Of a DNA stretch of 48,678 nucleotides, positions 26,021 through 32,188 are shown one piece after another (position 1 is the stretch's first letter; each line of letters starts with the position of its first letter). The stretch is taken from NCBI GenBank assembly GCA_905373085.1, contig CAJPRR010000003.1, positions 1 through 48,678 of the forward strand. The letters run 5' to 3'. This DNA comes from an uncultured Selenomonas sp. (GTDB lineage Bacteria; Bacillota; Negativicutes; Selenomonadales; Selenomonadaceae). The translations under genes and the position numbers were made by a program. Under the pieces are notes generated by a model that made no database searches, had not been told where the DNA came from, and was given only the letters and a program-made list of their open reading frames with translations.

Positions 26021-26833
26021 ATGATGGAAATGTCCTTTGATGAAAGACTCTATGCGGAAATGGCAGCATTCTTCTCCGAGCAGATGGCGGCAGATGCTCT
26101 GCTTATCGGCATGAGCGCGGCGTGGCAGAGGCGCTTTCAGCAAGACTTTGCAGACTGCGCCTTTGCAGCGGCAGCGTGGGAAGAAGCTCTGCCCGCCGCA
26201 TGGCACGGCCGTTTTTCTCTGATCGTGCTTGCGCCGGGAGTCGAGGAACTGTCTGCGCCCGAAAGCCTGTTGGAGTCCTTGCAGGATTTTCTCGTGCCGC
26301 AGAAAGGCGCGGTCGTCGTGCCGTTCCGAAACCCATGGCATTGGAGCGTCTTTCACGCGTGGCTTGCGGGCGATCTGCACTACGGGACGAATCCCTTGCT
26401 CGCCGGGCGGGGGCGGCTCTTCTCCTTTCCCGAAGTGGTGCGCCTTGCGAAACTCGCCCATTATGAAGATCTTGCCGTGCGCCAGATCATTGAAGAGGGC
26501 TCGGAAGAAACGCTTGCGGCAATGCAGAGTTGCGGCGTACAGAGCGGGCATCGGGAGACGGAAGCCTCATGGCAGGTCGTGCGCCTTGCCGTGCTCGATG
26601 CACGCACGGCACGCCTCAAGGAGCGGTACACCGCCGAGGTGCGCCGCCTTCTGTCTCGATTGCTGCACCGTTTGGAAAACGGCGTCGAGGTGCAGGCGAG
26701 TGCCGAGGACCTGCGGCGCTTGCTTGCTGAAAGCGGCATCGACGGCGGCTATCTTGAAGAATTCGTCTCGAATACGGCAGCGGACGCCGTCTTCATGCGC
26801 GACATCCTGCAAAAGGAGGGGCTGCTTCGATGA
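26021..26833 (+). CDS. Methyltransferase-like protein with a degenerate SAM site
   Basis: Protein of 270 residues. ATG 26021 is chosen because AAGGAGG (26008-26014) lies 6 nt before it; the earlier ATG at 26000 has its ribosome site too close. The second half (VVVPFRNPWHWSVFHAWLAGDLHYG, RLFSFPEVVRLAKLAHY) resembles the end of UbiG-like methyltransferases (Methyltransf_23). No GxGxG SAM loop is seen in the N-terminal part (ADALLIGMSAAW), so activity is doubtful. The last third is a charged helical region. The stop overlaps the next start by ATGA. Function unknown; perhaps a binding partner of the flanking glycosyltransferases. Confidence 0.6.
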   Translation: MMEMSFDERLYAEMAAFFSEQMAADALLIGMSAAWQRRFQQDFADCAFAAAAWEEALPAAWHGRFSLIVLAPGVEELSAPESLLESLQDFLVPQKGAVVVPFRNPWHWSVFHAWLAGDLHYGTNPLLAGRGRLFSFPEVVRLAKLAHYEDLAVRQIIEEGSEETLAAMQSCGVQSGHRETEASWQVVRLAVLDARTARLKERYTAEVRRLLSRLLHRLENGVEVQASAEDLRRLLAESGIDGGYLEEFVSNTAADAVFMRDILQKEGLLR

Positions 26834-27513
26834 GCGAAGACGCGAAGAAGATCGCTTTCATCTCGTGCGTGAACGATGAGGAGATGTACGCCGAGTGCGT
26901 GCGCTATCTCAGGCATCTCGATCTGCCGCAGGGCGTTTCGGCAGAGCTTGTGCCCGTGCGCGGCGCACCGTCGATGGCGGCGGGCTACGAGGCGGCGCGG
27001 CGGGCATCGTCGGCGCGGTACAAGGTGTACATGCATCAGGATATACTGCTGACGGAAAAGAACGTCGTCGCGCGACTGTTGGAAGCCTTTCGGGCAAGAC
27101 CTGAGACAGGACTCCTCGGCTTTATGGGCTGCCGCCGCTTGCCGCCTGACGGCGTATGGTGGAATGCAAGGGAGTGCTGCGGCTCTGTGTGGCAAGTCCG
27201 CGATCCCGAGGCGATGGTGCGCGTGGCGTATCGGCCTGTGCCGGAAAGCGGCGTCGAAGCGCAGGCGCTCGACGGCATGTTCCTGGCGACGCAGACGGAT
27301 GTGCCTTGGCGCGAAGATATTTTCACGGGCTGGCATTTTTATGATATGTCGGCAGCGATGGAATATCGGCGGCGCGGCATGCGCCTCATGATCTTGCATT
27401 TTGAAGAGCCGCCGTGCATACATGAGACGGGGCGCAAGCGCCTTGACGATTCATGGGAGACAGCGCGGCAGGTCTTTCTTGCCGAATACGGAAAAGAATT
27501 GCAGCATGGCTGA
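26830..27513 (+). CDS. GT2_5-like glycosyltransferase, single domain
   Basis: Protein of 227 residues related over its length to the N-terminal domain of the protein at 21752-23278: KKIAFISCVNDEEMYAECV, RYKVYMHQDILLTEKNVV, LLGFMGCRRLPPDG, LDGMFLATQTDVPWREDIF and an HFEEPPCIHETG segment. In streptococci the related group has a glycosyltransferase role on adhesins (family knowledge). It overlaps the preceding gene by ATGA and lies 14 bp before rfbG. Probably adds one sugar of the flagellin glycan. Confidence 0.78.
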   Translation: MSEDAKKIAFISCVNDEEMYAECVRYLRHLDLPQGVSAELVPVRGAPSMAAGYEAARRASSARYKVYMHQDILLTEKNVVARLLEAFRARPETGLLGFMGCRRLPPDGVWWNARECCGSVWQVRDPEAMVRVAYRPVPESGVEAQALDGMFLATQTDVPWREDIFTGWHFYDMSAAMEYRRRGMRLMILHFEEPPCIHETGRKRLDDSWETARQVFLAEYGKELQHG

Positions 27514-27527
27514 GAGGGGGAGTGCAG

Positions 27528-28616
27528 ATGAAGAAAATGACGCGGCAGGATGACCTTGCCTTTTATCGCGGCAAGCGCGTGCTTTTGACGGGGCATACGG
27601 GCTTCAAGGGGATATGGCTCTCAAAACTGCTGCTCAGCGCGGGGGCGGAACTCACGGGCTTTTCGCTCGCTTCGCCGACGGCGGACGGCGCACGGCTCTT
27701 TGAGAAGCTGAAGCTTGTGGAATCCATGCGCTCGATCGAGGGCGATGTGCGCGATCTCGCAGCTCTTCGCGCGGCTTTTCGCGAGGCTCGTCCCGAGATC
27801 GTCGTGCACCTTGCGGCGCAGCCGCTCGTGCGCGAGAGCTACCGCACGCCCGTCGAGACGTATGCCGTGAACGTCATGGGCACGGCGCATGTCCTCGAAT
27901 GTGTGCGGGAAAGCGATACGATCCGTTCCTTTCTCAATGTGACGACGGACAAGGTTTACGAAAACAAGGAATGGGAGTGGGGCTACCGCGAAGACGAACG
28001 GCTCATGGGCTTCGACCCATACTCGAACAGCAAGAGCTGTGCGGAGCTTGTGACGGCGAGCTATCGCCAGAGCTTCTTTGCGGACGGCAGCGTGCGCATC
28101 TCGACGGCGCGCGCGGGCAATGTCATCGGCGGCGGAGACTTCTCGCCCGAGCGCATCGTGCCCGACTGCATCCGCGCGGCGAGCGAAGGACGCGCCGTCC
28201 GCCTCAGGAATCCCGCTTCGACGCGCCCCTATCAGCACGTCTTGGAGCCTCTTTCCGCTTATCTTCGCATCGCGCGTGCGCAGTGGCACGATGCAGCGCT
28301 TGCCGGAAGCTACAACGTCGGGCCTGCGGACGCCGACTGCGTGACGACGGGCGAGCTTGCCGAGCTCTTCTGCCGCGCCTGGGGCGAGGGCGCTTCGTGG
28401 CGTGCCGAGGAGGAGTGCTCCGCGCCGCACGAGGCGGGCTTTCTGAAGCTCGACTCCTCGCGCATCAAGGCGCGTCTTGGCTGGCAGCCGCGCTGGCACA
28501 TTGAGGAGGCGATTGCGCGTACCGTAGACTGGGCGAAAGCATGGCGGGCAGGCGAGGATGTCGGTGACGTCATGGAGGTGCAGATCGCCGCTTATTTCGA
28601 GGAGGCGGAGGCGTGA
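27528..28616 (+). CDS. rfbG: CDP-glucose 4,6-dehydratase
   Basis: NAD-dependent short-chain dehydrogenase that makes CDP-4-keto-6-deoxyglucose from CDP-glucose. 362 residues from ATG 27528, after GAGAGGGGGAG. The nucleotide-binding motif TGHTGFKG is at 21-28. NVTTDKVYENKEWEWGYRE and DPYSNSKS (the YxxxK catalytic pair) are the hallmarks of RfbG as opposed to dTDP-glucose dehydratase. Its product is the substrate of RfbH, encoded 3 kb upstream. RfbF, the enzyme that makes CDP-glucose, is not seen in the window. The stop overlaps the next start by GTGA. Confidence 0.93.
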   Translation: MKKMTRQDDLAFYRGKRVLLTGHTGFKGIWLSKLLLSAGAELTGFSLASPTADGARLFEKLKLVESMRSIEGDVRDLAALRAAFREARPEIVVHLAAQPLVRESYRTPVETYAVNVMGTAHVLECVRESDTIRSFLNVTTDKVYENKEWEWGYREDERLMGFDPYSNSKSCAELVTASYRQSFFADGSVRISTARAGNVIGGGDFSPERIVPDCIRAASEGRAVRLRNPASTRPYQHVLEPLSAYLRIARAQWHDAALAGSYNVGPADADCVTTGELAELFCRAWGEGASWRAEEECSAPHEAGFLKLDSSRIKARLGWQPRWHIEEAIARTVDWAKAWRAGEDVGDVMEVQIAAYFEEAEA

Positions 28617-30007
28617 ATCGGCAGGATGAGTGCTTGGAAAAGGACGCAGCACGGGGGTTGGAGAGCGATGAAGGCGGCGGGAAGGCCGCTGAGTCCATCT
28701 TTGCGCCTGCCGCTGCGCCGCGACTGTGCCTGCAGCCCGTTTACATGCGCCGCTTCGTCTGCGACGGCAGGCGATGCGGCTCGCTCTGCTGCTGTGCGAA
28801 GTGGGGCGTCGCGCTCGATGCGGCGACATTGGCGCGCTATGAGGGGCGGCCGGAGCTTCTGCACGAATTGAAAAAAGGCTTGGAACGCAGCGAGGCGACG
28901 GGCGGCTGGATCATGCGCCACGAGAACGGACGCTGCGTTTTTTTGCGCGAGGACGGGCTTTGCTCGCTGCAGCGGCGCTTCGGCATCGGCGCGATCTCCG
29001 ACGTCTGCGCCGAGTACCCGCGCAAGATGCACGAGGTCGGCGATACGCTTGACCGCGCTCTGTGTCTGAGCTGTCCCGTGGCGGCAGAGGAAGTCTTGTT
29101 TACCGAAGAGCCGCTGGCATTCGAGTGGGTGGAAGTCGCCGCACCGCGCCCCGATTATGTTGACCGCACGCCGCTTGGCGCACCACTGTCGGCGGCGGCC
29201 TTCCGCAGCCTGCAGCTTGCAGGGATCGCGCTCCTGGCCGAGCGCCGCCTCTCGCTCGACGCGCGTCTTGCGGCGCTCGGCCTCCTGCTTGCGCGTGCCG
29301 AAGCGTATGTCGAGCAGGGGGCGGCGGAAGATTTGACAGGGGACGCCGCCGCCATCGCCGATGCCGCCGCAGGGGAGGCAAAGGCTCTTCTCGCGGCGAA
29401 TCCTTTCGATGCGGCGCTGTATCTGCGCTTCTTCCAACGGCTCTTTCCTGCTCTGGCGCAGGCGACGGAAGACGATCTGCCCGAAACGGCGGCGTACTTG
29501 GCAAGGATTCGCAGAGCCTTCGGCGAAGGGGACGGCGACGCGGCGAGCGGGCGAGGGGATGCGGAAAAGAAAAGCGTCTGCACAGCCCTTGCGGAGCGGC
29601 GCAGACGCTATGGCGAGCGAATCCTTTCAAAGTACGGCAATGCCTTGGAAAACTGGCTCGTCAACGAATTTCTGCTCGGACGCTACCCTCTGACGGGCGG
29701 CACGAGCTTTTTGGCAAACTATGAAGTCTTCGTCGTGCTTTACAAGATGCTGGAATTCCTGCTGCTTTTGGATGCCGCACTTGAAGAAGACGAGGGCATC
29801 GGAGCGGAAAGAGCGGCGGACGCGAAGGAAGAGGACGCCGAGAGCGCAGAAAGGGACAAGCAGCTGCGGCAGAGCATCTTGGCTGCCGCAGGCTGGCTCG
29901 CCGTGCGCACGAATCATTTTCCTGGCTATATCGACGCGTTGGCGGAAAAGATTGCCCGCCTGCTGCCCGAAGATCGTCTGCTTCGCCTGCTCGACGGGAA
30001 TGTGTGA
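28613..30007 (+). CDS. fliB: Flagellin lysine N-methylase (FliB-like)
   Basis: Protein of 464 residues from a GTG overlapping the rfbG stop, after GAGGAGGCGGAGG. FliB methylates lysines on the surface of flagellin in Salmonella; relatives share an N-terminal cysteine cluster thought to bind an Fe-S cluster. Here C50, C55 and C59-C61 (FVCDGRRCGSLCCCAKW) are followed by more cysteines in CVFLREDGLCSLQ, DVCAEYPRK and CLSCP. The C-terminal half is helical (NALENWLVNEFLLGRYPLTGG), as in that family. It is the last gene of the island and lies 0.7 kb before the second flagellin gene, so the target is probably both flagellins. Confidence 0.88.
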   Translation: MNRQDECLEKDAARGLESDEGGGKAAESIFAPAAAPRLCLQPVYMRRFVCDGRRCGSLCCCAKWGVALDAATLARYEGRPELLHELKKGLERSEATGGWIMRHENGRCVFLREDGLCSLQRRFGIGAISDVCAEYPRKMHEVGDTLDRALCLSCPVAAEEVLFTEEPLAFEWVEVAAPRPDYVDRTPLGAPLSAAAFRSLQLAGIALLAERRLSLDARLAALGLLLARAEAYVEQGAAEDLTGDAAAIADAAAGEAKALLAANPFDAALYLRFFQRLFPALAQATEDDLPETAAYLARIRRAFGEGDGDAASGRGDAEKKSVCTALAERRRRYGERILSKYGNALENWLVNEFLLGRYPLTGGTSFLANYEVFVVLYKMLEFLLLLDAALEEDEGIGAERAADAKEEDAESAERDKQLRQSILAAAGWLAVRTNHFPGYIDALAEKIARLLPEDRLLRLLDGNV

Positions 30008-30020
30008 CGCTGCATGAAGG

Positions 30021-30104
30021 CTATGACCTGTGCATGGACAGCTAAATCGCGAGCCGTCAGCAAGCCTGGGGCGTAATCCTCTGCCTCGCAAAAAAGAGGA
30101 TAGA
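30021..30104 (+). pseudogene. Relic of a type I toxin gene 3' end with its leader hairpin
   Basis: This stretch aligns with 30369-30447, the end of the 24-residue toxin gene and its 3' untranslated part. Shared blocks are CTAT..CTGTGC, GCAA..A.CCTGG.GCGTA and ATCC.CTGCC. No open frame for a toxin is left. A small hairpin is kept in both copies with different pairing bases (ATCCTC/GAGGAT here, TCCC/GGGA in the other), a covariation that supports a functional RNA structure. Confidence 0.45.
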
Positions 30105-30174
30105 AAAGCCCCCCAAGGTGCTAGCTTGGGGGGCTTTCCGTGCTTGCGCATGGCGTAGTCCAATCATTCTGCCG
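30101..30174 (-). ncRNA. Putative antisense antitoxin RNA, orphan copy
   Basis: A reverse-strand promoter (TTGCAT at 30204-30209, 18 bp, TATACT at 30180-30185) would start an RNA near 30173 that ends at the 30105-30137 hairpin, about 70 nt. It is a copy of the RNA at 30443-30509. Its toxin partner is decayed, so it could be a relic or act on a toxin encoded elsewhere. Confidence 0.5.
30105..30137. terminator. Bidirectional terminator, decayed cassette
   Basis: A perfect 13-bp stem (30105-30117 with 30125-30137) with a 7-nt loop. On the reverse strand it runs into TTTTCT, so it would end the antisense RNA begun near 30173. It may also end fliB-side transcription. Confidence 0.85.
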
Positions 30175-30211
30175 CCCATAGTATACCACATCCGCCGCCT
30201 CTCATGCAAGC
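30171..30211. repeat. 41-bp direct repeat, copy 1 (antisense RNA promoter)
   Basis: Matches 30507-30547 at 40 of 41 positions. It holds the whole reverse-strand promoter of the antisense RNA. Confidence 0.95.
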
Positions 30212-30265
30212 CTGTTGTGCCGTGTTGCTGTCGTCGGCAAGCGTGTGGCGCGATGGGCAAAACTA

Positions 30266-30274
30266 TGCTATACT
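30266..30274 (+). promoter_or_regulatory. Extended -10 promoter of the small toxin gene
   Basis: TGCTATACT matches the extended -10 pattern TGnTATAAT. There is no good -35. The toxin start codon lies 48 nt after it. Confidence 0.55.
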
Positions 30275-30321
30275 TTGTTTGTTGCCGCCCCAGACCAGGC
30301 AATGGGAAGGGGGTGCTGATA

Positions 30322-30396
30322 ATGTTGATCTCGTTTTTGCTCGCCGTCTTGGCAGGGATAGTATGCCACTATCTGTGCAAATGGCTCGACGGTTGA
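30322..30396 (+). CDS. 24-residue hydrophobic peptide, putative type I toxin
   Basis: A tiny gene after GGGAAGGGGG (30304-30313). The peptide begins MLISFLLAVLAGIV, a single membrane helix, and ends CHYLCKWLDG. Small peptides ending in Y-x-C-K-W-L-D are common in Firmicutes and gut anaerobes and are usually annotated as hypothetical or holin-like. Its layout is that of a Fst/par type I system: an antisense RNA gene converges on it, the two share a terminator (30447-30481), and the 5' part of the antisense RNA contains a copy of the toxin's initiation region in complementary form. Expected action: membrane damage when the RNA is lost. Toxicity is inferred. Confidence 0.65.
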   Translation: MLISFLLAVLAGIVCHYLCKWLDG

Positions 30397-30442
30397 GATG
30401 ACGGCAACGAACCTGGGCGTAGATCCCTGCCCGCAATATGGG

Positions 30443-30509
30443 AACAGAAAATCGCCCAAGGTGCGAACTTGGGCGATTTTCGTGTGCTTTAATGCTGATC
30501 TCGTTTGCC
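30443..30509 (-). ncRNA. Putative antisense antitoxin RNA of the type I system
   Basis: The promoter is TTGCAT (30540-30545), 18 bp, TATACT (30516-30521) on the reverse strand, so the RNA starts near 30509 and ends at the shared terminator. Near its 5' end it carries the complement of TAATGCTGATCTCGTTT (30490-30506). This differs at one of 17 positions from the toxin's start region TAATGTTGATCTCGTTT (30320-30336). It could therefore pair with the toxin mRNA at the start codon and block translation, as RNAII does in the Fst/par locus. Confidence 0.65.
30447..30481. terminator. Shared bidirectional terminator of toxin and antisense RNA
   Basis: A perfect 14-bp stem (30447-30460 with 30468-30481) and 7-nt loop, with T-rich ends on both strands (GATTTTC forward, GATTTTCTG reverse). 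It lies between two convergent promoters. Confidence 0.9.
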
Positions 30510-30547
30510 ACCCATAGTATACCACATCCGCCGCCTCTCATGCAAGC
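30507..30547. repeat. 41-bp direct repeat, copy 2 (antisense RNA promoter)
   Basis: Second copy of 30171-30211; the last 37 bp are identical. It shows that the toxin/antitoxin cassette was duplicated in tandem. Confidence 0.95.
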
Positions 30548-30580
30548 GGCATCGCTTTTGAAAAAAATCATCGCCCTGCT

Positions 30581-30607
30581 TAAGGAAAATGGAGGAAGCT
30601 ACGATAT
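30581..30607 (+). promoter_or_regulatory. Candidate sigma-28 promoter of the second flagellin gene
   Basis: TAAG (30581-30584), 15 nt, then TACGATAT (30600-30607). The last bases also form a TATAAT (30605-30610), but no -35 for the housekeeping factor is found at the right distance. The leader would be about 115 nt, with a 6-bp hairpin (30628-30633 with 30640-30645). Confidence 0.6.
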
Positions 30608-30652
30608 AATTGCTGTAAAGTGATAGGGAGGTCGGCAAAGACCTCAGGGCAT

Positions 30653-30720
30653 ATCAGGGAAGACAGTCGCAGCGTAGGGAAGCGCGTTTCTTTGGCTGTG
30701 GCGTCAATGATCAGGGAGGT
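30653..30720 (+). promoter_or_regulatory. GGGA-rich flagellin leader, possible CsrA target
   Basis: ATCAGGGA occurs twice (30653-30660 and 30710-30717) and GTAGGGA once (30674-30680). The last copy overlaps the ribosome site AGGGAGG. CsrA binds GGA motifs at such places in flagellin leaders of other Firmicutes. That it does so here is inference. Confidence 0.3.
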
Positions 30721-30727
30721 TTTTGCT

Positions 30728-32071
30728 GTGCCACTAGTAGTAAAGAACAATATGCAGGCAGCGAATACGCTAAACACGCTGAACAAGAACGAGAAAGACC
30801 GCGCGAAGAGCCTGAATCAGGTTTCCTCGGGCATGAAGATCAACAGCGCGGGCGACGATCCTTCGGGCATGTCGATCTCCGAGCGCATGCGCGTGCAGAT
30901 TCGTGCGCTCGATCAGGACAACCAGAACACGCAGAACGGCAACAGCATGATGAAGGTCGCCGAGGGCGCTGTCGCCTCGACCGTCGAGATTCTGCGCACG
31001 CTCAAGGAGAAGTGCATCAATGCGGCGAACGACACGAACACCGATGACGACCGCGCGACGATCCAGAAGGAAATGGACGCGATGGTCGATCAGATCAACG
31101 ACAACGCGAACATCCAGTACAACGGCAAGATTTTGATGAGCGGCACGTACAACAATCAGGTGTCGGTGCCAGGTGGCACTCAGTCCTCGTGGGCGAATCA
31201 GGCCTTTGAAGAAGGGACGAATGCTACGGCGAAGCGGCTTTCAGATTACAAGGATAGAAATGGCAATAGCCTTGGAATCTTGGCTTCGGATTGGATGACG
31301 GTGTCCTATGTCAAGGATGGAAAGACTTATGAAAAGACTTTCCGCGTTGGGGACTTCAAGCTGTCGCAATGCTTTACGAATGCTACGGGAGATTTTGTTC
31401 CAAATCCTGGCGGACAGGATATCGAAGCTTACACGGGTGGAACGGATCTTTCCTATGTTGGTGTTGATCAGTATAATCGTGAGGTGCAGACGGCGGACGG
31501 TAAAGATGCCGTGTGCATTCGGGCGTTTAATGGCGGTGTCGATCATCAGATCGGCGGCGTGACATTCCGCCTGACGGATTCGCGCGGCAATATCAAGAAG
31601 GCGCAGAACAACATGCTTGACAAGTTTCAGATGACGGTTCGCGCTCAGGATCCGACGCCCGACAATGCCATGGTCTTCCAGATCGGCACGCGCTCGAATC
31701 AGGCGGTCAAGGTCGGTTTCACCGATATGCACGCGAAGGCGCTCGGCATGATGGGTTCGGATTCGAAGGCCATCCAAGTCACGACGCGCGCGCGCGCCAA
31801 TGCGGCAGTCAATGTCATTGAGAACGCCATCGGCATGTGCCTCGACCAGCAGACGGTGCTCGGCGCGGCGCAGGCTCGTCTGCAGTTCACATCGTCGAAC
31901 ATCATCACGGCGAGCGAGAACACGCAGAACGCCGAGTCGGTGATTCGCGACGCTGACATGGCGAAGGCGATGACCGACTACACGAAGAGCAACATCCTCA
32001 CGCAGACAGCGCAGGCCATGCTCGCACAGGCGAACCAGTCGTCGAGCGGCGTCTTGAGCCTGCTGCAGTAA
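30728..32071 (+). CDS. Flagellin, complete
   Basis: Flagellin of 447 residues. The start is the GTG at 30728 (AGGGAGG 8 nt before), giving (M)PLVVKNNMQAANTLNTLNKN, the usual N-terminus; a longer frame upstream has no support. Residues 1 to about 140 are the conserved D0/D1 part (KINSAGDDPSGMSISERMRVQIR), and the last 90 residues are the conserved C-terminus ending SSSGVLSLLQ. The centre (about 140-275) is longer than in the first flagellin and richer in A/T and in less common codons than the ends. It has its own candidate sigma-28 promoter and follows the modification island. Probable substrate of the GT41 enzymes and FliB. Confidence 0.95.
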   Translation: MPLVVKNNMQAANTLNTLNKNEKDRAKSLNQVSSGMKINSAGDDPSGMSISERMRVQIRALDQDNQNTQNGNSMMKVAEGAVASTVEILRTLKEKCINAANDTNTDDDRATIQKEMDAMVDQINDNANIQYNGKILMSGTYNNQVSVPGGTQSSWANQAFEEGTNATAKRLSDYKDRNGNSLGILASDWMTVSYVKDGKTYEKTFRVGDFKLSQCFTNATGDFVPNPGGQDIEAYTGGTDLSYVGVDQYNREVQTADGKDAVCIRAFNGGVDHQIGGVTFRLTDSRGNIKKAQNNMLDKFQMTVRAQDPTPDNAMVFQIGTRSNQAVKVGFTDMHAKALGMMGSDSKAIQVTTRARANAAVNVIENAIGMCLDQQTVLGAAQARLQFTSSNIITASENTQNAESVIRDADMAKAMTDYTKSNILTQTAQAMLAQANQSSSGVLSLLQ

Positions 32072-32137
32072 CAGGAATATACAGGTGGCTTTTGCCGCCC
32101 CAATGCCCTGCCGAGGCAGGAGCCGAGAAGGAAAGAG

Positions 32138-32166
32138 AGCCACCACATCTTGTGGTGGCTTCTCTT
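32138..32166 (+). terminator. Terminator after the second flagellin gene
   Basis: A 10-bp stem AGCCACCACA/TGTGGTGGCT with a 3-nt loop, followed by TCTCTT. Two smaller hairpins lie between the stop codon and this one (near 32088 and 32106). It ends only about 20 nt before the next start codon, so read-through or attenuation is possible. No clear promoter for the next gene is seen. Confidence 0.7.
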
Positions 32167-32188
32167 GCGATAGAAAGGAAGATGAGAA

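Noticed and set aside
30620..30727. N-terminal extension of flagellin 2 from 30620
   Set aside because: Flagellins start at the VVKNNM-type N-terminus; GTG 30728 has a good ribosome site and the extension covers a structured leader.
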